Part shown: piece after piece, positions 9,694 to 17,860 of the stretch
How positions within the stretch are numbered: position 1 is the first letter of the stretch
How the letters are laid out: each line of letters begins with the position of its first letter
NCBI GenBank assembly: GCA_965601485.1
Contig: OZ271846.1
Coordinates: 744,001-808,000 of the forward strand
Length of the DNA: 64,000 nt
Direction of reading: 5' to 3'
Source of the DNA: Methylotenera_A aquatica
GTDB taxonomy: Bacteria > Pseudomonadota > Gammaproteobacteria > Burkholderiales > Methylophilaceae
Notes under the pieces: model-generated
What the model was told of the DNA's origin: nothing
Seen by the model: only the letters and a program-made list of their open reading frames with translations
Database searches by the model: none
Translations under genes and position numbers: made by a program

Positions 9694-10946
9694 TGGCTGA
9701 AATTAGAAATTACACCATGAATTTTGGACCGCAGCACCCTGCGGCACACGGAGTCTTGCGCTTGGTACTAGAGTTAGATGGTGAAGTCATTCAGCGCGCT
9801 GACCCCCATATAGGTTTATTGCATCGCGCCACTGAAAAATTAGCCGAAAATCGTACCTATTTACAATCAATTCCATATATGGATAGGCTCGATTATGTAT
9901 CCATGATGGCGAATGAGCATGCTTATGTGATGGCGATTGAAAAGATGATGGGTATTGATGTGCCGATTCGCGCGCAGTATATCCGTGTCATGTTCGATGA
10001 AATTACCCGCGTTTTAAATCATTTGTTGTGGCTAGGCGCGCATGCGTTAGACGTTGGTGCGATGACGGTCTTTCTATATGCATTTAGAGAACGTGAAGAT
10101 CTGTTTGACTGTTACGAAGCGGTTTCTGGCGCTCGTATGCACGCTGCTTATTACCGTCCAGGTGGCGTATATCGTGATTTGCCAAATCAAATGCCGCAGC
10201 ATGAAACAACCAAATTTCGCAGCGCAAAACAAATTAGCAAGCTAAATGACAACCGCCAAGGTTCTTTTTTAGATTTTATCGAAGACTTTACCAATCGCTT
10301 TCCTAGTTACATTGATGAATATGAAACGCTACTAACCGACAATCGTATCTGGAAACAGCGTACCGTTGGTATTGGTGTAGTTTCACCTGAACGTGCCTTG
10401 GCGTTGGGTTTTACTGGCCCTATGTTGCGCGGTTCTGGCATTGAGTGGGATTTGCGCAAAAAACAACCTTATGAAGTGTATGCCAATTTAGATTTTGATA
10501 TTCCTGTTGGCGTGAATGGTGATTGTTATGATCGTTACTTGGTGCGCATCGAAGAATTTAGGCAATCCAATAATATTATCAAGCAATGTATTAATTGGTT
10601 GCGCGCCAACCCAGGCCCAGTCATTACCACCGATAATAAAGTGGCACCACCAGACCGTGAAGGCATGAAAACCAATATGGAAGACATGATCCACCACTTT
10701 AAGTTATTCACCGAAGGCTTTCATGTGCCAGCGGGCGAGGCTTATGCCGCGGTCGAGCATCCAAAGGGTGAGTTTGGTATTTACATGGTGTCAGATGGCG
10801 CAAATAAGCCTTATCGCTTAAAGATTCGTGCGCCGGGTTATCCACATCTTGCAGCATTAGACGAGATGACCAAAGGCCATATGATTGCCGACTTAGTTGC
10901 AATCATCGGCACGCAAGATATAGTGTTTGGTGAAATAGATAGATAA
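9693..10946 (+). CDS. nuoD: NADH-quinone oxidoreductase subunit D
   Basis: 49-kDa subunit forming much of the quinone-binding cavity of complex I; related to the large subunit of NiFe hydrogenases but without metal ligands. The 417-residue product starts with the conserved NFGPQHPAAHGVLRL (about residues 10-24) and ends EIDR, as most NuoD proteins do. Length is standard. After it comes an unusually long 165-base gap before nuoE, containing an inverted repeat. Confidence 0.98.
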   Translation: MAEIRNYTMNFGPQHPAAHGVLRLVLELDGEVIQRADPHIGLLHRATEKLAENRTYLQSIPYMDRLDYVSMMANEHAYVMAIEKMMGIDVPIRAQYIRVMFDEITRVLNHLLWLGAHALDVGAMTVFLYAFREREDLFDCYEAVSGARMHAAYYRPGGVYRDLPNQMPQHETTKFRSAKQISKLNDNRQGSFLDFIEDFTNRFPSYIDEYETLLTDNRIWKQRTVGIGVVSPERALALGFTGPMLRGSGIEWDLRKKQPYEVYANLDFDIPVGVNGDCYDRYLVRIEEFRQSNNIIKQCINWLRANPGPVITTDNKVAPPDREGMKTNMEDMIHHFKLFTEGFHVPAGEAYAAVEHPKGEFGIYMVSDGANKPYRLKIRAPGYPHLAALDEMTKGHMIADLVAIIGTQDIVFGEIDR

Positions 10947-11001
10947 TGAAAAAGCAAAATTTCGACACCCAAAGTCTTGAGACTGGACTCTGTTGCTTTG
11001 C

Positions 11002-11045
11002 AAAAAAATTTGTTTGCAGAGTGCAGCTATGCGGCGCAAATTTTT
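11002..11045. repeat. Inverted repeat in the nuoD-nuoE gap
   Basis: AAAAATTTG (11004-11012) and CAAATTTTT (11037-11045) are perfect inverted 9-mers in the 165-base gap between nuoD and nuoE, the longest gap inside the operon. The downstream arm ends in a T-run, so it may attenuate or process the transcript. No reading frame in the gap looks coding. Confidence 0.4.
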
Positions 11046-11111
11046 AAGCTTTGCTACTTGTCTTGTTTAGACATTTTGATTTTTTAGGAATAACAAATAA
11101 CGGATTGCAAC

Positions 11112-11585
11112 ATGCTTAGTAAAGAATCCATAGCAAAGATAGATTACGAACTCACCAAATATCCTGCCGACAAAAGGCAGGCAGCGGTAATGAGTGCGCT
11201 GCGTATTGTGCAAACAGAGCGTGGCTGGCTATCGAAAGAGAGTATTACTGAGGTGGCAGAGTATTTGCGCATCCCTGAAATTGCAGCCATGGAAGTGGCG
11301 ACTTTTTATAATATGTATGACTTGCAGCCAGTTGGAAAATACAAAATTAGTATTTGTACTAATATTTCCTGCATGTTGCGCGATTCTGATTCAATAGTGA
11401 ATCACTTGCAATCCAAGTTGGGTGTTGGTTTTAATGAAGTAACACCAGATGGTAAATTTTGCTTAAAAGAAGGCGAATGCATGGGTGCTTGCGGCGGTGC
11501 GCCATTGTTTATTGTGAACAATCACACAATGCATGAGTTTTTAAGTGTTGATAAAGTAGATGCTATTTTAGAAGCGTTGGAGTAA
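11112..11585 (+). CDS. nuoE: NADH-quinone oxidoreductase subunit E
   Basis: 24-kDa thioredoxin-fold subunit of the NADH dehydrogenase module, carrying the 2Fe-2S cluster N1a. In the 157-residue product the four ligands are C82 and C87 (CTNISC) and C123 and C127 (CMGAC), with the usual C-x4-C and C-x3-C spacing. It ends three bases before the start of nuoF. The start ATG at 11112 gives the expected length. Confidence 0.97.
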   Translation: MLSKESIAKIDYELTKYPADKRQAAVMSALRIVQTERGWLSKESITEVAEYLRIPEIAAMEVATFYNMYDLQPVGKYKISICTNISCMLRDSDSIVNHLQSKLGVGFNEVTPDGKFCLKEGECMGACGGAPLFIVNNHTMHEFLSVDKVDAILEALE

Positions 11586-11587
11586 TC

Positions 11588-12904
11588 ATGGGAACGTTAA
11601 CAGAAGATGTTGTAATGACTGATTTAAGTAAGCAAACCTTGCTTACTTTACGCTCGTTAACTGAAAAAAATCCAGCCTCGCTGGAAACCTATATTAAGCT
11701 GGGTGGCTACGCACAGCTTAAAAGAATTGTTACCGAAAAAGTAAAAGCTACCGAAATTATTGCTCAAATTAAAACCTCAAATTTACGTGGCCGCGGTGGT
11801 GCAGGTTTCCCTACTGGTCTTAAATGGAGTTTTATGCCACGTTATTATGACGGCACAAAATATTTGGTTTGTAATTCGGATGAAGGCGAACCAGGAACCT
11901 TTAAAGACCGCGATATTATTCGCTATAATCCGCACCAGCTTATTGAAGGCATGGCGATTGCAGCTTACACACTGGGCGCGCGCGTTGGATATAACTATAT
12001 TCACGGCGAAATTTGGCAAGATTACGATATTTTTGAAGCGGCACTGCATGAGGCCAATGCGGCTGGCTATTTAGGTGAAAACCTATTTGATAGTAGCTTT
12101 AGTTTTGATTTATATGCCGTGCATGGCTATGGCGCTTATATCTGCGGCGAAGAGACGGCATTAATCGAATCAATTGAAGGTAAAAAAGGCCAGCCACGTT
12201 TTAAACCGCCTTTCCCTGCTAGTTATGGTGTTTTTGGCAAGCCGACTAATGTTAATAATACCGAAAGTTATGCCAGCATTCCGTGGATTTTGCAGCACGG
12301 CGGTCAAGCATTTGCCGATTTAGGTGTGCCTAATTCCGGCGGTACTAAATTGTTTTCAGTTTCTGGCCATGTGGAAAAACCAGGTAATTATGAAGTGAAT
12401 ATGGGCATGCCATTTACTGAGTTACTGCAATTAGCAGGCGGTGTCTGGAAAGGCCGCCAGTTGAAAGCGGTAATTCCTGGCGGGCCTTCAACAGCTGTAA
12501 TGAAAGCTGAAATGATTCAAAATGCCACCATGGATTACGATAGTTTAAGCAAGGCGGGCTCTAGTTTAGGTGCTGGCTCGATGATTGTGATGGACGATAC
12601 CACTTGCATGGTTAAAACGCTTAAACGTTTAAGCTTTTTCTTTTATGAAGAAAGTTGTGGCCAATGTACACCGTGTCGCGAAGGCACCGGTTGGGTATAT
12701 CGTGTTATCAGTCGCATTGTGGATGGTAAAGGTAAAATGGAAGATTTAGACTTGCTAACCGATGTCAGCAATAATATTTCTGGCCGCACAATTTGTGCCT
12801 TGGGCGATGCGGCGGCAACACCTGTATTAAGTTTTATTAAGCATTTCAGGCAAGAGTTTGAGTATTACATTCAGCATGGTAAGTCGATGATTGACGGTAA
12901 ATAG
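11588..12904 (+). CDS. nuoF: NADH-quinone oxidoreductase subunit F
   Basis: 51-kDa flavoprotein subunit that binds NADH and FMN and carries 4Fe-4S cluster N3; electrons enter complex I here. The 438-residue product has the glycine-rich nucleotide site RGRGGAGFPTGLKW (about residues 66-79), the FMN site NSDEGEPGTFKDR, and the cluster ligands in ESCGQCTPC (about 355-363) plus a fourth cysteine in TICALGD (about 403). GGAG six bases before the ATG at 11588 supports that start over the internal ATG ten codons later. Confidence 0.98.
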   Translation: MGTLTEDVVMTDLSKQTLLTLRSLTEKNPASLETYIKLGGYAQLKRIVTEKVKATEIIAQIKTSNLRGRGGAGFPTGLKWSFMPRYYDGTKYLVCNSDEGEPGTFKDRDIIRYNPHQLIEGMAIAAYTLGARVGYNYIHGEIWQDYDIFEAALHEANAAGYLGENLFDSSFSFDLYAVHGYGAYICGEETALIESIEGKKGQPRFKPPFPASYGVFGKPTNVNNTESYASIPWILQHGGQAFADLGVPNSGGTKLFSVSGHVEKPGNYEVNMGMPFTELLQLAGGVWKGRQLKAVIPGGPSTAVMKAEMIQNATMDYDSLSKAGSSLGAGSMIVMDDTTCMVKTLKRLSFFFYEESCGQCTPCREGTGWVYRVISRIVDGKGKMEDLDLLTDVSNNISGRTICALGDAAATPVLSFIKHFRQEFEYYIQHGKSMIDGK

Positions 12905-12907
12905 CAT

Positions 12908-15352
12908 ATGTTAAATATTGAAATAGATGGCAAACCATTAGAAGTCGAGCACGGTAGCACCATCATTGACGCGGCTGATAAGGTCGGCATTGAGATTCCA
13001 CGTTTTTGTTACCACAAAAAACTATCCGTTGCGGCTAACTGCCGTATGTGCCTAGTGCAAGTTGAAAAGTTCAACAAACCTTTACCTGCTTGCGCCACGC
13101 CTGTAGCCGACGGCATGAAGATTTTTACCCGTAGCAAATCAGCTGTTGAAGCACAAAAAAGCGTGATGGAATTTTTGCTCATTAACCATCCGCTTGATTG
13201 CCCCATTTGTGATCAAGGCGGTGAGTGCGATTTACAGGATATTGCCGTTGCTTATGGAGCTAGCGGGTCACGTTACACCGAAGAAAAGCGTGTAGTTTTA
13301 AACAAAAATATTGGCCCATTAATCAGTACCGATATGACGCGGTGTATTCAATGTACGCGTTGTGTGCGCTTCTTAAAAGAAGTCGGCGGCATGCAAGAGT
13401 TGGGCCTCGTTGGTCGTGGCGAACATGCAGAAATTACCGCATATGTTGATAAATCCGTTAATTCAGAGCTAAGCGGCAATATTATTGATTTGTGCCCTGT
13501 TGGCGCGCTCACCAATAAGCCATTCCGTTATTCAGCACGTAGTTGGGAACTGACACGTCGCCCAAGCATTGCGCCGCATGATGGTTTGGGTTCGCATATT
13601 GAAGTGCATGTAAAAGATAACAAAGTAATGCGCGTTTTACCGCGTGAAAAAGAAAGTATCAACGAATGCTGGTTGTCAGACCGTGATAGATATTCTTATG
13701 TGGGGTTGAATAGTCCAGACCGTTTAAAAGTACCGATGATTAAGCATAACGGTGCTTGGGTAGAAACTGATTGGAAAACTGCTTTAGAGTTTGCCGCTGG
13801 CCAGATTAAAGACATCACTAATCAACATGGCGCTGATTCTTTAGGTGTGTTAGTTTCACCTAACAGTACGATGGAAGAAGGCTATTTAATCAAACAGTTA
13901 GCTAATGGTTTAGGTTGCGGTAATGTAGATTATCGCTTGCGTCAAACCGATTTTAGATTAGATGGCAAACGCGTTGGAACGCCTTGGATGGGGTGCAATA
14001 TTCAAGAAATTGAAGATTTAGACCGTATCTTGATTATCGGATCTAACTTGCGTAACGAGCATCCATTATTGGCACAACGCTTCCGTAAAGCGGTTGCCAA
14101 TGGCGCTGAGCTATCGATTGTGAGTCCGCTAGATAATGATCCACTCATGAAGATTGCACATAAAGTGATTGTGCGTCCAAACGATATGGTGAATGTGTTG
14201 GGTCAAATCTTAAAAGCCATGTCTGGCTTGCAACGCTTGTCATTATGTTTGCCACCATCACTCAATAAGTTGCTAGAAACCATTAAAGTACGTCCAAATA
14301 CGCAAGCCATGGCTGAGAGCTTGGCGGGTTTGGCAGGTGCAAAAGGCACAGTGGATTTGGTTGCGCCAAAAGTAGGACTTTTCTTAGGGAATATGGCATT
14401 AAGTGATCCACGCTTTACTGAGATGTACAGTATGATGGAAGCAATCGGCGGTATTTGTGGCGCCAAAGGCGGCATATTGCCAGCAGCTGCCAATAGCACA
14501 GGTATGCACTTAATTGGCGTGATGCCAAATGCAACAGGCATGCATGCGCGTGCTATGTTAGAAGTGCATCGTAAAGCGTATTTGCTATTGAATGTTGAGC
14601 CAGAATTAGATTGCCAACATGCTGCTTTAGCAAAAGCCGCTATGGCACAAGCTGAATGTGTAGTGGCGTTAACTGCTTTCAAATCAGAGGCATTGGAAAA
14701 TGCAGATGTGTTGTTACCAATTGCGCCTTTTAGCGAGACATCTGGAAGTTTTATGAGCATGGAAGGACGTGTGCAAAGTTTTGCAGCCGTTGCTAAGCCG
14801 CTTGGAGAAAGCCGCCCCGCTTGGAAAGTGTTGCGCGTTTTAGCCAACACACTAGGCCTAGAAGGTTTTGATTTTGACAGTAGCGAAGCTGTTAAAAATG
14901 CCATATTTAAAGGTGAAAAACCATCTACAGTGGTGTGGCGTAGCTTAAACAATAACCTAAAAGAATTAGTTGAAATTGAAGTCAATATTAAATCGGCTGG
15001 TTTGCAACGCATTGGCGAAGTGCCACAATATGAATCCGATGCAATCGTGCGTCGCTCTACACCATTACAAAAAACCAAATACAATGTTCGACCAATGGCG
15101 CGTATGCGTGCCGAACAAATAGCTCAGTTGGGTTTGATTGAAGGCGATATTGTGATGGCTAGCCAAGATAAAGGCAGCGCCGTGCTACAAGTGAAGCTGG
15201 ATAACCATGTGGCTATGGGCTGTGTGCGGGTGGCAGCATCGCATGAGCTAACGACGGGTTTGGGCGATTTAATGGGCGATATTACGATTGAAAAAACCAG
15301 CAAAGAACTATACAAACCATACGAAACAACCATGATGAGTGTGGTGGCGTAA
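12908..15352 (+). CDS. nuoG: NADH-quinone oxidoreductase subunit G
   Basis: 75-kDa iron-sulfur subunit of complex I. The 814-residue product shows, in order: the 2Fe-2S ligands C34, C45, C48, C62; the His-Cys 4Fe-4S site H94, C98, C101, C107; and a further 4Fe-4S set C146, C149, C152, C196; followed by a molybdopterin-oxidoreductase-like domain without cofactor ligands. Its stop shares one base with the nuoH start. Length is typical for betaproteobacteria. Confidence 0.97.
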   Translation: MLNIEIDGKPLEVEHGSTIIDAADKVGIEIPRFCYHKKLSVAANCRMCLVQVEKFNKPLPACATPVADGMKIFTRSKSAVEAQKSVMEFLLINHPLDCPICDQGGECDLQDIAVAYGASGSRYTEEKRVVLNKNIGPLISTDMTRCIQCTRCVRFLKEVGGMQELGLVGRGEHAEITAYVDKSVNSELSGNIIDLCPVGALTNKPFRYSARSWELTRRPSIAPHDGLGSHIEVHVKDNKVMRVLPREKESINECWLSDRDRYSYVGLNSPDRLKVPMIKHNGAWVETDWKTALEFAAGQIKDITNQHGADSLGVLVSPNSTMEEGYLIKQLANGLGCGNVDYRLRQTDFRLDGKRVGTPWMGCNIQEIEDLDRILIIGSNLRNEHPLLAQRFRKAVANGAELSIVSPLDNDPLMKIAHKVIVRPNDMVNVLGQILKAMSGLQRLSLCLPPSLNKLLETIKVRPNTQAMAESLAGLAGAKGTVDLVAPKVGLFLGNMALSDPRFTEMYSMMEAIGGICGAKGGILPAAANSTGMHLIGVMPNATGMHARAMLEVHRKAYLLLNVEPELDCQHAALAKAAMAQAECVVALTAFKSEALENADVLLPIAPFSETSGSFMSMEGRVQSFAAVAKPLGESRPAWKVLRVLANTLGLEGFDFDSSEAVKNAIFKGEKPSTVVWRSLNNNLKELVEIEVNIKSAGLQRIGEVPQYESDAIVRRSTPLQKTKYNVRPMARMRAEQIAQLGLIEGDIVMASQDKGSAVLQVKLDNHVAMGCVRVAASHELTTGLGDLMGDITIEKTSKELYKPYETTMMSVVA

Positions 15353-16380
15353 TGGAGTTTATAGCGAATTTATTTGGCAGCTACTGGCCTGCAGTTGAGC
15401 TAACAAGCTGGACGCTGATTAAAATCGTTGCCATCGTATTGCCGTTGATGATTTCAGTGGCTTATCTGACATGGGCTGAACGTAAAGTGATTGGTTACAT
15501 GCAAGTGCGGGTGGGACCAAACCGCGTGGGTTATTTTGGATTGCTACAACCGTTTGCTGATGCGATTAAGCTGATATTTAAAGAAATTGTGGTGCCAACC
15601 GCTTCTAATAAAGCACTATTTTTTATTGGGCCAGTATTAGCCATTGCGCCAGCTTTTGCGGCTTGGGCGGTTATTCCGTTTGATGCCACATTAGTTTTAG
15701 CGAATCTTGATGCGGGTTTGTTGTATATTTTAGCCATGACCTCTGTTGCGGTTTACGGCGTAATTATCGCGGGTTGGGCATCCAACTCTAAATATGCCTT
15801 TTTAGGTAGCTTGCGTTCTGCAGCACAAATAGTGTCTTACGAAATTGCCATGGGTTTTGCTTTAGTGGGCGTATTAATGTGCGCCAACTCATTAAATCTA
15901 GGCAAAATTGTGATGGGGCAAGCGGGCGGTTTCTGGCATTGGTATTTCATTCCGTTATTCCCATTGTTTGTGGTGTATTTTATTAGTGCGGTGGCTGAGA
16001 CTAATCGTGCGCCATTTGACGTGGCCGAGGGCGAATCAGAAATTGTAGCAGGTTTCCATGTGGAATATTCTGGCCCTGGCTTTATGGTATTTTTCTTGGC
16101 GGAATATGCCAATATTTGGCTGGTTTGCGCGTTAGCTGCCACTATGTTCTTAGGCGGTTGGTTGTCGCCGGTACCATTTTTACCCGATAGCATATTGTGG
16201 TTTTTAGGCAAAATGTGTTTCTTGGTATTCTTCTTTTTATGGTTTAGAGCCACATTTCCGCGGTATCGTTACGACCAAATTATGCGCTTGGGCTGGAAAA
16301 TATTTATTCCAATCACCTTGGTGTGGATTATATTCGTTGGTGCGATGATGCAGACTTCACTTGGGTATTTATTTCACTAA
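15352..16380 (+). CDS. nuoH: NADH-quinone oxidoreductase subunit H
   Basis: Membrane subunit that closes the quinone site and links the peripheral and proton-pumping arms of complex I. The 342-residue product has about eight membrane helices and both family signatures: AERKVIGYMQVRVGPNRVG (about residues 43-61) and ETNRAPFDVAEGESEIVAG (about 216-234), whose acidic residues line the quinone channel. It is coupled to nuoG by a one-base overlap. Confidence 0.98.
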   Translation: MEFIANLFGSYWPAVELTSWTLIKIVAIVLPLMISVAYLTWAERKVIGYMQVRVGPNRVGYFGLLQPFADAIKLIFKEIVVPTASNKALFFIGPVLAIAPAFAAWAVIPFDATLVLANLDAGLLYILAMTSVAVYGVIIAGWASNSKYAFLGSLRSAAQIVSYEIAMGFALVGVLMCANSLNLGKIVMGQAGGFWHWYFIPLFPLFVVYFISAVAETNRAPFDVAEGESEIVAGFHVEYSGPGFMVFFLAEYANIWLVCALAATMFLGGWLSPVPFLPDSILWFLGKMCFLVFFFLWFRATFPRYRYDQIMRLGWKIFIPITLVWIIFVGAMMQTSLGYLFH

Positions 16381-16382
16381 TT

Positions 16383-16874
16383 ATGCTAAGACAGATTAAA
16401 AATACATTAGGTAGTTTGATGTTGTGGGAGTTGCTAAAAGGCATGGCGCTTACAGGACGTTACTTTTTCGCGCGCAAAATTACCATTCAATACCCTGAAG
16501 AACGTACGCCGCAATCCAACCGTTTTCGCGGATTGCATGCGTTACGTCGCTATCCAAACGGTGAAGAGCGCTGTATTGCGTGCAAGCTATGCGAAGCAGT
16601 TTGCCCAGCCATGGCCATTACCATTGAATCGGAACAGCGCGAAGACAATACCCGCCGTACCACTCGTTATGACATTGATTTAACCAAGTGCATTTTCTGT
16701 GGTTTATGTGAAGAGTCTTGTCCAGTCGATAGCATCGTGGAAACGCGTATTTTTGATTACCACGGTGAGCAACGCGGTGATTTGCTGTACAACAAGGAAA
16801 TGTTGTTGGCGGTGGGAGATAAGCATGAAAAGCAAATCGCCGCTGACCGTCTGCAAGATAATGCTTTTAGGTAA
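16383..16874 (+). CDS. nuoI: NADH-quinone oxidoreductase subunit I
   Basis: Ferredoxin-like subunit with two 4Fe-4S clusters (N6a, N6b) of complex I. Starting at the ATG at 16383 the product is 163 residues with two CxxCxxCxxxCP motifs: C64-C67-C70-C74 (CIACKLCEAVCP) and C103-C106-C109-C113 (CIFCGLCEESCP). An upstream in-frame extension into nuoH is possible but gives an atypical N-terminus; the chosen start gives the usual betaproteobacterial length and lies two bases after the nuoH stop. Confidence 0.97.
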   Translation: MLRQIKNTLGSLMLWELLKGMALTGRYFFARKITIQYPEERTPQSNRFRGLHALRRYPNGEERCIACKLCEAVCPAMAITIESEQREDNTRRTTRYDIDLTKCIFCGLCEESCPVDSIVETRIFDYHGEQRGDLLYNKEMLLAVGDKHEKQIAADRLQDNAFR

Positions 16875-16895
16875 TGATAACTAATACTAAAACTG

Positions 16896-17531
16896 ATGAT
16901 ATTTAACGACTTTATTTTTTATGCTCTAGCGGCAATTCTATTGTTTGCTGGCATTCGTGTGATTACCACCCGCAACCCCGTACATGCCGCCTTGCATTTG
17001 GTGCTGGCATTTTTTACAGCAGCTGGTATTTGGCTATTATTAGAAGCTGAATTTTTGGCAATTGCGCTAGTGCTGGTGTATGTAGGCGCTGTGATGGTGC
17101 TGTTTTTATTCGTTGTGATGATGCTAGATATCAATATTGATAAGTTGCGCGAAGGTTTTTGGGAGTATCTCCCTATGGCTGGCACGATTGGCTTGTTGAT
17201 GGCGGTTGAGATGGTGATGGTGCTAAGTGGTAAGTATTTTGCTACGTCACAGGTTGTGAGTAAGACAGCTGATTACAGCAATACGGCAGAATTAGGTCGC
17301 GTACTGTATACCGACTATTTGCTACCCTTTGAGTTGGCCTCAGTGGTGCTTTTAGTGGCCATCATCGCAGCTATCGTATTAACCCTAAGAGACAGACAAG
17401 ATAACAAATCCATGAATCCTTCAGAACAAGTTTTGGTTAAAAAACAAGACAGATTACGTATTGTCAAAATGGATGCAGTGGTTGAGGCGCCACGAGTAGA
17501 AGCGTCAGCAGCCGAAAAGGACAAATCATAA
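16896..17531 (+). CDS. nuoJ: NADH-quinone oxidoreductase subunit J
   Basis: Membrane subunit of complex I, with five predicted helices, whose third helix takes part in the quinone-coupled conformational change. The 211-residue product has the conserved RNPVHAALHLVLAFF segment near the N-terminus and the VLVYVGAVMVLFLFVVMML helix (about residues 58-76). The polar C-terminal tail (about residues 160-211) is soluble and variable. Its stop overlaps the nuoK start by one base. Confidence 0.96.
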   Translation: MIFNDFIFYALAAILLFAGIRVITTRNPVHAALHLVLAFFTAAGIWLLLEAEFLAIALVLVYVGAVMVLFLFVVMMLDINIDKLREGFWEYLPMAGTIGLLMAVEMVMVLSGKYFATSQVVSKTADYSNTAELGRVLYTDYLLPFELASVVLLVAIIAAIVLTLRDRQDNKSMNPSEQVLVKKQDRLRIVKMDAVVEAPRVEASAAEKDKS

Positions 17532-17842
17532 TGACATCAATTAGTTTGTCGCATTATTTAGTTTTAGGCGCTCTGTTATTTGCTATTAGTGTGATTGGTA
17601 TTTTCTTGAATCGCAAAAACGTGATTATTTTGCTGATGGCAATTGAGCTGATGTTGCTGGCTGTGAACCTCAATTTTATTGCGTTTTCGCACTATTTAAA
17701 TGATATCGCTGGCCAAGTATTCGTGTTTTTTATACTCACAGTAGCGGCGGCAGAGTCAGCTATCGGCTTGGCTATTTTGGTCGTGCTATTCCGCAATTTA
17801 CGCACTATTAACGTAGACGATTTAGACACATTAAAAGGCTAG
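17531..17842 (+). CDS. nuoK: NADH-quinone oxidoreductase subunit K
   Basis: Small three-helix membrane subunit, homologous to MrpC of Na+/H+ antiporters, contributing conserved glutamates to proton transfer. In the 103-residue product the glutamate of the second helix is seen in LLMAIELMLLAVNLNF (about residues 35-50) and a second in AAAESAIGLAI. The start at 17531 overlaps the nuoJ stop by one base. Confidence 0.97.
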   Translation: MTSISLSHYLVLGALLFAISVIGIFLNRKNVIILLMAIELMLLAVNLNFIAFSHYLNDIAGQVFVFFILTVAAAESAIGLAILVVLFRNLRTINVDDLDTLKG

Positions 17843-17860
17843 CGCCTTAATATATAAAAA

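Noticed and set aside
14203..15084. 293-codon minus-strand open frame inside nuoG
   Set aside because: It lies wholly within the nuoG reading frame, shows no domain, and its low-complexity Ser/Ala/Pro composition is that of an antisense shadow.
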